This document shows positions 45,922 through 54,527 of a DNA stretch of 64,000 nucleotides, one piece after another (the stretch's first letter is position 1; the number at the start of each line of letters is the position of its first letter). The DNA is from Mucilaginibacter sp. JRF (GTDB lineage: Bacteria; Bacteroidota; Bacteroidia; Sphingobacteriales; Sphingobacteriaceae). The notes below the pieces were generated by a model. It did no database searches. It had not been told where the DNA came from and worked only from the letters and a program-made list of their open reading frames with translations. The position numbers and the translations under genes were made by a program. The stretch covers positions 620,001 to 684,000 of the forward strand of contig NZ_JADFBY010000001.1 of NCBI RefSeq assembly GCF_015223065.1, given 5' to 3'.

Positions 45922-46740
45922 ATTTAAAAGTTGATATTGTTTTGGAGTGATACCATGTATCTTCTTAAAAGACTGGATAAAACCGGATAAGTTTTCGTAA
46001 CCCAGTTCATAATTGATCTCGCTGGCCTGGTGCTTTCCGTTCTTCAACAGATCGGCGGCTTTTTGCATTCGCTTTTCAAGCAGCCATTTATTGGGAGAAC
46101 TGTTATAGATCCCGGCAAAGCGCCGCTTAAAGGTAGAAACGCTCATATGACAAAGAAATGCTAACTGCTCTACGGTGACGGTATTGTCGATGTTGGCCGT
46201 AACAATTTCACGGATCAACAAATCATTGTTAGCTTGATAGCTGTAAGTGCGCAATTGCTGAATGGTTTCGGGATAACGCGCGCTTAGGTAAAGCAACAGT
46301 TCCTCCAGTTTTACTTTTTGAATATCCGCAGACAGTGGTTTGCCGGAATCCAGCAGTAAACCGAGTGAATCTATGAAGTTCGTCAGGAACGCATCTTTAC
46401 CAAATACCAGGAAAGGCTCATTTTGCCCTTTTTTAGTTGAAACGGCAGCAACGATCTGATGACGGCTGAAAAAATCTGCCAGCAGTTCATTGTCAAAAAA
46501 CAAAAGCATGCTCCTGTAACGATCGCCTGCTGCTGCGATCTTCTCGCTCATCAGGCAGTTGCCGCAAGAAAGCAGGTAAAATTGGTCGGGCTTGATTATT
46601 GTGCCGGTACCCGCATATTGAATACCTTTTTCACCTTCAAGCAAAAAACTGAAAAGGTTTTGTTGTAAAGTGATCTGGGAGTTCCTGCTGCTTTTATCTG
46701 AATCGTACCTAATGATCGAGACTTTATTCGTCATATTCAT
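45919..46740 (-). CDS. AraC-family transcriptional regulator (second subfamily)
   Basis: This 273-residue regulator has a cupin-like N-terminal half (LFSFLLEGEKGIQYAG, YLLSCGNCLMSEK) and a C-terminal double HTH (VTVEQLAFLCHMSVSTFKRRF; ASEINYELGYENLSGFIQSF). It resembles the broken AraC at 6.9-7.7 kb rather than the cassette subfamily. It is immediately upstream of the DinB gene on the same strand, with the TGAACG tandem repeat in between, so DinB is its probable target. Confidence 0.9.
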   Translation of the reverse strand: MNMTNKVSIIRYDSDKSSRNSQITLQQNLFSFLLEGEKGIQYAGTGTIIKPDQFYLLSCGNCLMSEKIAAAGDRYRSMLLFFDNELLADFFSRHQIVAAVSTKKGQNEPFLVFGKDAFLTNFIDSLGLLLDSGKPLSADIQKVKLEELLLYLSARYPETIQQLRTYSYQANNDLLIREIVTANIDNTVTVEQLAFLCHMSVSTFKRRFAGIYNSSPNKWLLEKRMQKAADLLKNGKHQASEINYELGYENLSGFIQSFKKIHGITPKQYQLLN

Positions 46741-47063
46741 AAGTTGAACGCATTTTAATCCACGGCTAATTTAGGATGTTTAAGATAGTCAAGCGCAGGC
46801 CGAAAAAACAGAATCGGAATTATAATCTCTTCAATTAAAACACTTAATATTCTTAACTGTTCTTAAACGGACTTCTTACAAGGTGAAGTGATGCCATTTT
46901 GCAGGTATCATGTAAAAGCCGGACTTATCGACAAGGTAATAACGAAAAATTATAAAGAAGCGAAATGGAAAAGGCTTGGGGGGATGTGCATGAATTGTAA
47001 ACACACAAAATAGGTTGCTCCGGTTAGAACATCCTATTAAGATCATCATAAAACAAGATAACT

Positions 47064-47957
47064 ATGGAAGTTTTAGCCGAACCTATCAAGAAGGATTTAT
47101 GGATGCCCACCTACGATCAACGAGCAATGGGACAGTTCAACGTTTTTCCTATTAACCACACGCCGGGCAGTTTTGTCAACTGCAAGCCCTACAACAGAAA
47201 AGGTTTCTATAAAGTAAGTTTACTTAACGGAAATACCCGTTTGTATTACGCAGATAAAGACTTGGAAATAAAGAGAAGTGCTTTGTTATTTTCAAATCCC
47301 TTTGTACCATATTCCTGGGAGCATGTGGGTAAAGAGCAATCAGGGTTTTATTGTGTATTTACAGAGGCCTTTTTTGATGATCACCACCAGATCAGGGAAT
47401 ATCCTGTATTTCAGCCCGGCAATAATACTCTGTTTGAATTATCAGTTTCTGAAACTAACGAAGTAAGCCTTATCTTTCAAAGGATGTTAGAGGAACTGGA
47501 AACAGATTTCGCCTACAGGAGTAACATGCTCCGCAACCTGATATTAGAACTGGTTTACAAAGCATTAAAAATGCAGCCCTCGGAAAGCCAGCCATACCCG
47601 GAATCTAACGGGGCCATCCGCGTAACTACTTTGTTCACCGAATTACTTGAAAGACAATTCCCGATCGAATCACGTGGTCAGCGAATCCGTTTAAAGTTTC
47701 CGGCAGCATATGCAGATCATTTATCTGTGCACATCAATCACCTGAACAGGTCAGTAAAGAAGGTAACCGGTAAAACAACTTCACAAATGATCGCAGCCAG
47801 GGTAATGCAGGAAGCACGAATTTTGTTGCAACATACGGACTGGAACATTTCAGAGATAAGTTGGTGCCTCGGCTTTGAAGAGCTTCCGCATTTTATTAAT
47901 TTTTTTAAGAAGAATGAGGAGCTAACGCCCAAAAATTTCAGGAGCAAGCACTGCTAA
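47064..47957 (+). CDS. AraC-family transcriptional regulator (oxidoreductase-cassette subfamily, copy 4)
   Basis: This 297-residue regulator is nearly a duplicate of the one at 37.7 kb. It has MGQFNVFPINHTPGSFVNC, GFYKVSLLNGN, VPYSWEHVGKEQSGF, then the HTH pair (YADHLSVHINHLNRSV; WNISEISWCLGFEELPHF). The second HTH is identical to that of copy 2 over more than 20 residues, so cross-regulation between the two loci is likely. Operator site 6 and two SDR genes follow on the same strand. Confidence 0.92.
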   Translation: MEVLAEPIKKDLWMPTYDQRAMGQFNVFPINHTPGSFVNCKPYNRKGFYKVSLLNGNTRLYYADKDLEIKRSALLFSNPFVPYSWEHVGKEQSGFYCVFTEAFFDDHHQIREYPVFQPGNNTLFELSVSETNEVSLIFQRMLEELETDFAYRSNMLRNLILELVYKALKMQPSESQPYPESNGAIRVTTLFTELLERQFPIESRGQRIRLKFPAAYADHLSVHINHLNRSVKKVTGKTTSQMIAARVMQEARILLQHTDWNISEISWCLGFEELPHFINFFKKNEELTPKNFRSKHC

Positions 47958-48065
47958 TCACTTTCAGCAATATTCTGATAGCTATCGCCAGTTATTTTAC
48001 AGGTCAGATCCACTATGACCTTATGGGGCGGATGTGACCTTTTGGGTGAAACAAAATCGGTAACT

Positions 48066-48131
48066 GTTTGATTTTTGCAGTTTTTGGTTTTTTATTCGCA
48101 GTACTGAACCTCGAAAAACGAACTAATTTTG
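48066..48131 (+). promoter_or_regulatory. Tandem AraC-type operator plus perfect -7 box for the SDR pair (site 6)
   Basis: Half-sites GTTTGATTTTTGCAG (48066-48080) and GTTTTTTATTCGCAG (48087-48101) lie on a 21-bp period. A TAATTTTG box (48124-48131) follows after 22 bp and ATG 48155 comes 23 bp later. The first half-site is identical to that of site 3 at 36.8 kb. Confidence 0.8.
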
Positions 48132-48154
48132 AATATCATCAAAAACCAATATCT

Positions 48155-48904
48155 ATGGAACAGATCAAGATCGAAGGAAAAGTAGTTGCCATAACCGGTG
48201 CAAGCAGCGGTATAGGCGAGGCCATTGCCAAACACCTGGCCGAATTGGGTGTAAAGGTTGTTTTAGGCGCAAGACGGGAGGATAATTTAAAAGCAATTGT
48301 TGAATCTATTACGTCTAATGGCGGGCAGGCCGTTTACATGGCCGTTGATGTTACTAAACCGGAAGACGTAACGGAGCTTGCCAAATTCGCTGTAGCACAA
48401 TTTGGCACCCTTGATGTTTTTGTCAATAATGCAGGCCTGATGCCATTATCCATGATCAATAGTTACAAGGTGAAGGAATGGCACCAAATGATCGACGTTA
48501 ATATTAAAGGTGTACTGCACGGTATTGCTGCCGCGTTGCCCATATTTGAGGCGAAAGACAGCGGCCAGTTTGTGAACATTACCTCGGTAGGTGACAGATG
48601 GGTTGGCCCAACTTCCACGGTGTACAGTGCAACTAAGTTTGCGGTACGTGCCATTTCTGATGGCCTGCGTCAGGAAGTAAGCAATAATATTCGCGTTACA
48701 CTGGTTGCACCCGGCGCCACGGAGTCAGAGCTGGCTAACACTATTTCCGATCCCGGCCTTAAAAAAGAGGCGGTCGAACGCTTCCGAATTAACCTCTTGC
48801 CAGCTGCTGCTATTGCAAGGGCTGTTGCTTTTGCTATCGAGCAACCTTCAGATGTAGACGTTAATGAGATCGTTGTCAGGCCGACGGCTCAAAAGGCTTA
48901 TTAA
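48155..48904 (+). CDS. Short-chain dehydrogenase/reductase
   Basis: This classical SDR of 249 residues has TGASSGIG, NNAGLMP and the catalytic Tyr-x3-Lys in YSATKFA. It resembles NADP-dependent dehydrogenases of the YdfG/serine-3-dehydrogenase group. An upstream extension (from 48068) runs through the operator and the -7 box and is rejected in favour of ATG 48155. It is followed after 33 bp by another SDR; both probably respond to the AraC protein just upstream. Confidence 0.92.
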   Translation: MEQIKIEGKVVAITGASSGIGEAIAKHLAELGVKVVLGARREDNLKAIVESITSNGGQAVYMAVDVTKPEDVTELAKFAVAQFGTLDVFVNNAGLMPLSMINSYKVKEWHQMIDVNIKGVLHGIAAALPIFEAKDSGQFVNITSVGDRWVGPTSTVYSATKFAVRAISDGLRQEVSNNIRVTLVAPGATESELANTISDPGLKKEAVERFRINLLPAAAIARAVAFAIEQPSDVDVNEIVVRPTAQKAY

Positions 48905-48937
48905 ATCAATTATTGTGTCTTATCAAAGGGAAATAAA

Positions 48938-49678
48938 ATGGGGAATTTAAGTCATAAAGTGATCCTGATAACAGGTGCCTCAAGAGGGATTGGCGCTGCC
49001 ATTGCTGGTAAATTAGCCAATGCCGGGGCCAGAGTAATTGTTAACTATGCTGGTGGTAAAGCAGCAGCAGACGGAGTTGTCAGCGAGATATTAACGGCCG
49101 GCGGTGAGGCTGTCGCAATACAGGCTGATGTAAGTAAAGCCGAAGATGTTAAAAATCTTTTCGATCAGGCCATCGCACATTACGGGCGTGTTGACGTATT
49201 GGTAAACAACGCGGGGATCATGATCACCAAATCGATCAGGGATACCACGGATGAAGATTTTGATCGACAATTCAATATTAACGTGAAGGGTGTTTTCAAT
49301 ACATTAAGAGAGGCCGCTACAAAATTGGCAGACAATGGCAGTATCATCAATTTTTCCACATCGGTCAATCGCATCATGCTGCCAGGTTATGCAACCTATG
49401 TAGCCACTAAAGCGGCTGTGGAACAATTGACCCGGGTATTTTCTAAGGAAGTGGGCGGCCGTGGGATCAATGTCAATTCGGTATCCCCCGGCCCAACCAA
49501 TACCGAATTGTTTACCAATGGAAAGCCGCAGGAGGTGATAAACCGTTTGGCTTCTTTGTCACCGTTCAACCGTATAGGTGAGCCCGATGATATTGCCGAG
49601 ATGGTATTATTCCTGGCAAGTGATCAGGCAAAGTGGATCAACGCGCAAAACATTGGTGTTAATGGTGGCATGGCTTAG
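48938..49678 (+). CDS. Short-chain dehydrogenase/reductase (FabG/glucose-dehydrogenase-like)
   Basis: This classical SDR of 246 residues is complete at both ends: TGASRGIG, NNAGIMI and the catalytic Tyr-x3-Lys in YVATKAA. The C-terminus reads FLASDQAKWINAQNIGVNGG, as in 3-oxoacyl-ACP-reductase-like enzymes. The substrate is unknown. It is the second gene after operator site 6. Confidence 0.92.
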   Translation: MGNLSHKVILITGASRGIGAAIAGKLANAGARVIVNYAGGKAAADGVVSEILTAGGEAVAIQADVSKAEDVKNLFDQAIAHYGRVDVLVNNAGIMITKSIRDTTDEDFDRQFNINVKGVFNTLREAATKLADNGSIINFSTSVNRIMLPGYATYVATKAAVEQLTRVFSKEVGGRGINVNSVSPGPTNTELFTNGKPQEVINRLASLSPFNRIGEPDDIAEMVLFLASDQAKWINAQNIGVNGGMA

Positions 49679-49998
49679 CAGAAATGAGTACACTTTTAAT
49701 GTAACGGTTTTAGCTAACGTCGATCAATTTACTTAGTGATCTTTCTTGTTTAGCTGATAATCAGCATTTTCCGGTAAATGGTGCTGCACCGCAATAGTTT
49801 AAAAAGTGGATCATTCACTGTTGCGAAGTATAAATATTATGTAAGACAATGCTGGGTGTGCCCTGGTCTGATGCCTTTTGCTCGTAGGTGACTCTTTTAA
49901 TGATCTGATCAGCAATGATACATCGGTTTTAAGCACAAAAAAATTGATATTAATAACTGAATCAGGAACGCCTCACTTTTAAATGAGGCCTTCTTTGT
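49679..49998. other. Intergenic region with a terminator at its end
   Basis: No gene is visible. The hairpin GCCTCA/TGAGGC (49970-49989), followed by CTTCTTTGTTT, probably ends transcription from the SDR operon and lies just before the stop of the susD pseudogene. Confidence 0.6.
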
Positions 49999-51383
49999 TT
50001 ATCTCGGATTTTGTGCGATGCCGCTTGAATTGATCTCGTTGTCGGGTATTGGAAAAAGATACCGCAGAGAATTAGGTGCGAGCGTATACTCAGTCCCGCC
50101 AATATTCCTCTTGAGTGTCACCGCGAACCTGCTATCCTGATTTAATCGCCGGAGATCAGACCATCGTATGCCGCGCGCCACAAGCTCTTTTCGTCGCTCC
50201 GTTAAGATTTTCCTGAGAACAGGTTCTGGGTTAGTGCCTGATATAGGTACAAAGGTTCCGGATTTGTAACGATTGAATAGTAACAAATTAAGATCTCTTA
50301 GTGCCTCAGGGATTTTTTGCGAACGAATATTCGCTTCCGCGCGTATCAGATAGATCTCATCCGTCGCGATTCCGGCAAAAAGGCCGTAAGAGAAAAGGTC
50401 TCCGGTATAACTTCCTTTAAAATTGTAACCTGTACCATTTGATTCAAGAAAGACATTTCTTCTAAGATCGTTGGGTTCATACCCGTTAACGAGTTCAGTT
50501 GCGATCTCAGTGCTGGGCAAGTAGTAAAAACCATAAAGACTTGTCGTATAAAAGATGATTTCCGGATTCTTATTCTGAATGCCTGCAGGCATCGGCGCAC
50601 CGGATGAAGGATCAAGTGTGTTATAATCCAATAACTTATTATTGATCTCAAGGCATTTATCAGCTATACTTGCTGCTTCTGCATATTGCTGCATATTGAG
50701 ATAAACTTTCGCAAGTAAGGCATATCCCGCCGTGCGGCTCGGGCGGGTCGGAAGCCCGGCGCTGATCGGCAACAGATCAATGGCCGTGCTAAGATCTTCC
50801 GTGAGTTGCCCGTATATTTTATCGACAGTACCACGTCCAGGGCGGTTGCTCACGTTTGAAGATAATGGCATCGGTACACCGGGGTCGCTCGCTGCCGTCT
50901 GCGGATTGTATGATTTGGCAAATAGTTGGAGCAACTAATATAGCGCATAGCTTCGGTAAAACAACGCGCTCCCGCGAAGCTGCCTGGCCTGATTGCTTTC
51001 GTCATTCAGATCCTTTAGTCCATCCAGTACAATATTTGAATAGAATATTTGCTGATAAGGCGTATCCCAATCCGGTGTCACTGCAACACCTTCATAAACA
51101 TCTGCCGCCCGTAGGTAAGCGTTCTTTTCAAGAGGAAGTTCAACTTGTTCCAGGCCATCGGCAGTATTGTCCAGATCATCGGAGGCAATTATATTCATGC
51201 CCGGGGCATAATTCATCGTATTGCTGTTATCCAGTATTGCCTGATAGTCACTCAGCGTGGTCGGTACCAACAGCGATTTATCAGGTTTTTATCTAAAAAT
51301 TCTTTTTGACACGAGGTCAGTCCAAGCGCGATCATCAGAATCAGCACAACACGAGGCGGAATGTAGTAAACAATATTCTTCAT
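49999..51383 (-). pseudogene. susD-like gene with a nonsense codon and a frameshift
   Basis: On the minus strand a lipoprotein start (ATG 51383; lipobox Cys in LGLTSCQKEF) is followed by a frameshift near 51290. The frame continues as VPTTLSDYQAIL and runs to an in-frame TAG at 50937-50935, where SusD proteins have Gln (YALY-stop-LLQLFAKSYNP, a CAG to TAG change). It then runs through a normal C-terminal SusD domain (DEIYLIRAEANIR; RKELVARGIRWSDLRRL; YLFPIPDNEI) to 49999. Two independent lesions argue for genuine decay rather than error. It belongs with the adjacent susC fragment. Confidence 0.85.
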
Positions 51384-51390
51384 CTTTTCC

Positions 51391-51918
51391 TTATTTAAAA
51401 GTTAAATTGATACCGGCCGACAAGGTCAGCGGTGGTGTTTGATATGCCCAGTCCGGGTCGATATCTACTTTGGTTTCCTTCCAGATCAGACCGATATTGT
51501 TGGCGTAAAGGAATACTTCGGCGTTTCGGGCCCAGCCTTTGGTCAGGTTTGCGCCGGGCTGCCAGGATAACCGTGCATCCTGCAAACGGATGTGGTCGGC
51601 TTTTTCGACCAGTGCAGAGGAGTATGTATAGAACAGGTCCCGGTTGTTGTTGCGGTTTTGCGGGGTCGAAGGAACATTTGTTCCTGTTTCGTCACCTGGC
51701 GTTTGCCAGCTGCGCGCGTAGTCACCATGACCATTGGTCAGTCCCATGTTGTTGCCGTAGACGATCGAGTTCAGGCGGAAATAATAGCCGAGCCGGTAGC
51801 TTACCGATGCCGATAGCGTCAGCTGTTTCCAGCGCACTGTATTACGCTAGGCACCGAACCAGGTCGGTCTTGCAGCACCATGATAGATCACTGCAGGTTC
51901 ACCGTAAGTAAACCGCGA
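51391..51918 (-). pseudogene. 3' fragment of a susC-like gene
   Basis: Only the last ~175 codons of a SusC-type barrel remain: FTYGEPAVIYHGAARPTWFGA, then a TAG (51850-51848) where Leu is expected, then LTLSASVSYRLGYYFR, YARSWQTPGDETGTNVP and the terminal strand LTLSAGINLTFK. The sequence is cut off at its upstream end by SnoaL-like coding sequence. About 800 codons of the receptor are missing, so it is non-functional. It lies 7 bp upstream of the susD pseudogene. Confidence 0.8.
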
Positions 51919-52146
51919 TCTCCCGCTACATAGTGATCGATCAGGTCGATGTTCGGACGGAAGGCCGCATGGAAAGCAGCACCGAAAGATTTAAGCGCAT
52001 CAAGGCCGGTGATGTCGCGACCCGCCGGGCTGTTCAATTTTACTTCAGGATGGATAAATTCATCCCATTTATCCAGGTCATTATGAGCAAATGCCTTGTA
52101 GATTCTTAATGCTAGTTGACTGACGTCTTTTATCTTCGTTTGCCAT
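51906..52146 (-). pseudogene. 5' fragment of a SnoaL-like gene, frameshifted
   Basis: The minus strand starts ATG at 52146 (MANEDKR), slips frame near 52115, and continues as LALRIYKAFAHNDLDKWDEF, PEVKLNSPAGRDITGLDALK and IDLIDHYVAGDRG, the first half of a SnoaL-type polyketide-cyclase-like protein. It then runs into the susC fragment around 51905-51920. The second half is missing. The join marks a deletion or recombination point. Confidence 0.7.
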
Positions 52147-52247
52147 GATATTCAGATTTGTTATTAGGATCAAAGGTCTGTATCAAATCAATTTTCTATT
52201 TTGCCGTATTGCGGTATTGCATTGCCAAATTGAGCCTGCTAATAAAA

Positions 52248-52277
52248 AGCGGCCGCCAACATTCGTCGGCTGCCGCT
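52248..52277 (-). terminator. Terminator hairpin downstream of the 52.4-kb reductase gene
   Basis: On the minus strand AGCGGCAGCC pairs with GGCGGCCGCT (one mismatch) around a 10-base loop, followed by TTTTTATT. It lies about 165 bp after the stop of the epimerase-like gene. The rest of 52147-52441 shows no gene. Confidence 0.65.
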
Positions 52278-52441
52278 CTCATTTCAGGATTATTTTAGAT
52301 CAGCGATTGATCTTACCTGTGATCCTAATACATGGTAACAGGTTAAAAATGAAGTAGCAAACTGTTTATTCTAAACAGCCAATTGCCCATGCCACCGCAA
52401 GCGGCTAAACTCTCAACAAACCTAAACGGATTAGTATTTAG

Positions 52442-53302
52442 CTACAAAATATTAAGATCGCGGGCGACTTGATAGCTTGGCACCAACGGACGAAAACCGG
52501 TCTTACTACGTAGTTTCGAAATATCCTGTACTCCCTGGAAAGGGTCATTGAGCAGATCTTCCGCTTCGTCAAATGTTTCTTCTGCTTTCCCGACAGAATC
52601 AGCCAATTCATACAGCGTGATCGGGGCGTCGTCGGCGACGTTGAATATCTCCCCATCCAACCCTTCAGTGGTAAGCAGCAGGATCAGTGCCTGCGCAACA
52701 TCGAGGTGATGTACCATGTGCATGCGTGAACCAGCCCGCATATTAAGTTTTTTGATATAGGGAATGATCTCAGCGATGTGCGGATCTTTGTCGCCATACA
52801 CGAAACCAAGTCGCAGGACACGTACGTCGAATCCAAGGTTCTTCTGCATGCCGATCAGTTCTCTTTCCGCCGCGATCTTGCTGGAAGCATAAGCACGGGG
52901 ATCGTTAATATCTACTTCCTCATCTTCTCTTGCAGGTCTGCCGTAGCCTGAACCATAAACGTTGGAAGTACTGGTAAAAACAAAGCGCTTAACACCGGCT
53001 TCCCGTGCGGTTTGGGCTAACGCAATACTACCTTCCCGATTTGTTTTGACAATGCCTTCGTTGTCGGTAAATGTCCGGAAAAGTGCCGCCAGGTGGATCA
53101 CGGCATCCATGCCCGCCACAGCTGGTGGTAAAGTGGATGGTTCAAACAGATCGCCGGTAATAGCTTTAGCACCCAGCCCGATCAGCTCAGCTGCTTTTGA
53201 TCTATCCCTTACCAATATTGAAACGTCATAGCCTTTGGCTAATAAGCGCGGCACAAAGCGACTGCCTACTTTTCCTGTTGCTCCTGTTACTAAAATTTTC
53301 AT
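52442..53302 (-). CDS. NAD-dependent epimerase/dehydratase-family protein (extended SDR)
   Basis: This 286-residue extended SDR has TGATGKVG at the nucleotide site, [19 protein letters not shown] and the catalytic Tyr-x3-Lys in YASSKIAAE. Proteins of this size act as sugar-nucleotide epimerases or as general reductases; there is no cell-wall or sugar gene nearby, so a reductase role is more likely. It is preceded by operator site 7 and an AraC gene on the same strand. The start at 53302 lies 24 bp after the -7 box. Confidence 0.88.
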   Translation of the reverse strand: MKILVTGATGKVGSRFVPRLLAKGYDVSILVRDRSKAAELIGLGAKAITGDLFEPSTLPPAVAGMDAVIHLAALFRTFTDNEGIVKTNREGSIALAQTAREAGVKRFVFTSTSNVYGSGYGRPAREDEEVDINDPRAYASSKIAAERELIGMQKNLGFDVRVLRLGFVYGDKDPHIAEIIPYIKKLNMRAGSRMHMVHHLDVAQALILLLTTEGLDGEIFNVADDAPITLYELADSVGKAEETFDEAEDLLNDPFQGVQDISKLRSKTGFRPLVPSYQVARDLNIL

Positions 53303-53326
53303 TATGGATGATTAAATGTTACAGTG

Positions 53327-53391
53327 CAAAGTTGCGGCGGAAATGTGAGTAAGACCAATCAATATCAAACCGATAATTATGATTTTCAAAC
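53327..53391 (-). promoter_or_regulatory. Tandem AraC-type operator plus -7 box for the 52.4-kb reductase (site 7)
   Basis: On the minus strand, half-sites GTTTGAAAATCATAA (53391-53377) and GTTTGATATTGATTG (53370-53356) have a 21-bp period. A CAACTTTG box (53334-53327, one mismatch, as in site 1) follows after 21 bp. The first half-site overlaps the last codons of the AraC gene. This is the most divergent member in the 3' half of each half-site. Confidence 0.7.
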
Positions 53392-54249
53392 CTTCCTGAA
53401 GGAGTTGGGCGTGCTGCCGGTCAGCCGCTTGAAATAATTGTTAAAGTAGGCCGGGTAATCAAAACCGAGGGCATAAGCGATCTCTGCAACGCTCCAGTCA
53501 CTATGCTGCAAAAGCGCTTTAGCTTCGGCAATTATCCGCGCTGTTATATGCGCTGAGGTGGATCTTCCTGTTGTTTCTCTGACGGACCGGTTCAGGTAAT
53601 TAACGTGTAACGTAAGGTGGCTGGCATAGTCCTGCGGGCTGCGTAATCGAAGCGGTTCGGTACTTCGCTCTATGGGGAATTGCCTTTCGAGCAGATCGCT
53701 GAACAGATGCGCGATGCGGCTTGCTCCGTTTTTAAATGCAAAAGTATGCTGTGCGGGTTGTATTCGCAGGGCCTCGTGGATAATAAGTGAAATGCAGTTT
53801 TTGATGAGGTCGCCCTTATGTAAATAGTCCCCCTCGTAAACAGCCAGCATTTTCTCAAACAGCGCGGTCATAAACCCGGCTTGGTCGGCATTCAATGGTA
53901 CTACAGGGTTATCGCCGGTCCGGAAAAGCGGGGAATCCTGTAGTTCACGTCCGGGGAGAAAGCTTTCGGTAAAAATGCAGGCGTAACCTCTGGTGCGGTT
54001 GATACGGCGAACAAGAGCATGCGGAACCCTTGGATTAACGAAAAAGAGAACGGTTCCCTTGATGTCCAGGAGTTCGCCACCATAATTGATGGTCATGTCG
54101 CCGTCGACCAAACCCATTTTATAAAAGTCACGCCGTCCTGCTCTGACCGGAACATCTGTTGATGCAGGTATAGCATGGACTTTGAAACCTTTAAGTCTCA
54201 GGTCGGCCAGGTTAAGTCCGGGAATTTCAATCGCATCTTGATCTGCCAT
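53386..54249 (-). CDS. AraC-family transcriptional regulator (oxidoreductase-cassette subfamily, copy 5)
   Basis: This 287-residue regulator has a sensing half (VRAGRRDFYKMGLVDGD, VPHALVRRINRTRGYACIFTESFL) and a C-terminal double HTH (LTLHVNYLNRSVRETTGRST; WSVAEIAYALGFDYPAYF). It is the most divergent member, lacking the GHFNVF motif. A TAACTTTG -7-like box (minus, 54261-54254) lies just before ATG 54249. Operator site 7 and an extended SDR follow on the same strand. Confidence 0.9.
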   Translation of the reverse strand: MADQDAIEIPGLNLADLRLKGFKVHAIPASTDVPVRAGRRDFYKMGLVDGDMTINYGGELLDIKGTVLFFVNPRVPHALVRRINRTRGYACIFTESFLPGRELQDSPLFRTGDNPVVPLNADQAGFMTALFEKMLAVYEGDYLHKGDLIKNCISLIIHEALRIQPAQHTFAFKNGASRIAHLFSDLLERQFPIERSTEPLRLRSPQDYASHLTLHVNYLNRSVRETTGRSTSAHITARIIAEAKALLQHSDWSVAEIAYALGFDYPAYFNNYFKRLTGSTPNSFRKV

Positions 54250-54406
54250 CCGGCAAAGTTAACAAAATCAATCTTTTGCTTTTTAACCTCGGGGCGATGC
54301 GACTGACCCGTGCAAAACGATTTTAAGCTTACGATTATAAGATCTTTCGATCGCGATGCTATGCGGTCTCCGGTTATTCAACAGATCAGCAAGCAGAAGT
54401 AAAAGA

Positions 54407-54474
54407 TTGACAAATGTCACTCTCAAATTGCGTCAAACTACTTCGTTTTACTTACGTCTCTACCTGCAATTTTG
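54407..54474 (+). promoter_or_regulatory. Possible Crp/Fnr-type site and -7-like box upstream of the amidase
   Basis: TTGAC-AAAT-GTCAC (54407-54420) matches 9 of 10 half-site positions of the TTGAC-N4-GTCAA palindrome at 41.7 kb. A CAATTTTG box (54467-54474, one mismatch to TAnnTTTG) follows about 46 bp later. The site would be centred near -64, a possible upstream activator position. The Crp gene convergent to the amidase is a candidate regulator. Confidence 0.45.
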
Positions 54475-54527
54475 TGTCATGCACTTCAAAGGAAAGCGCA
54501 CATTATTTAACATCAATAATTAAATAT

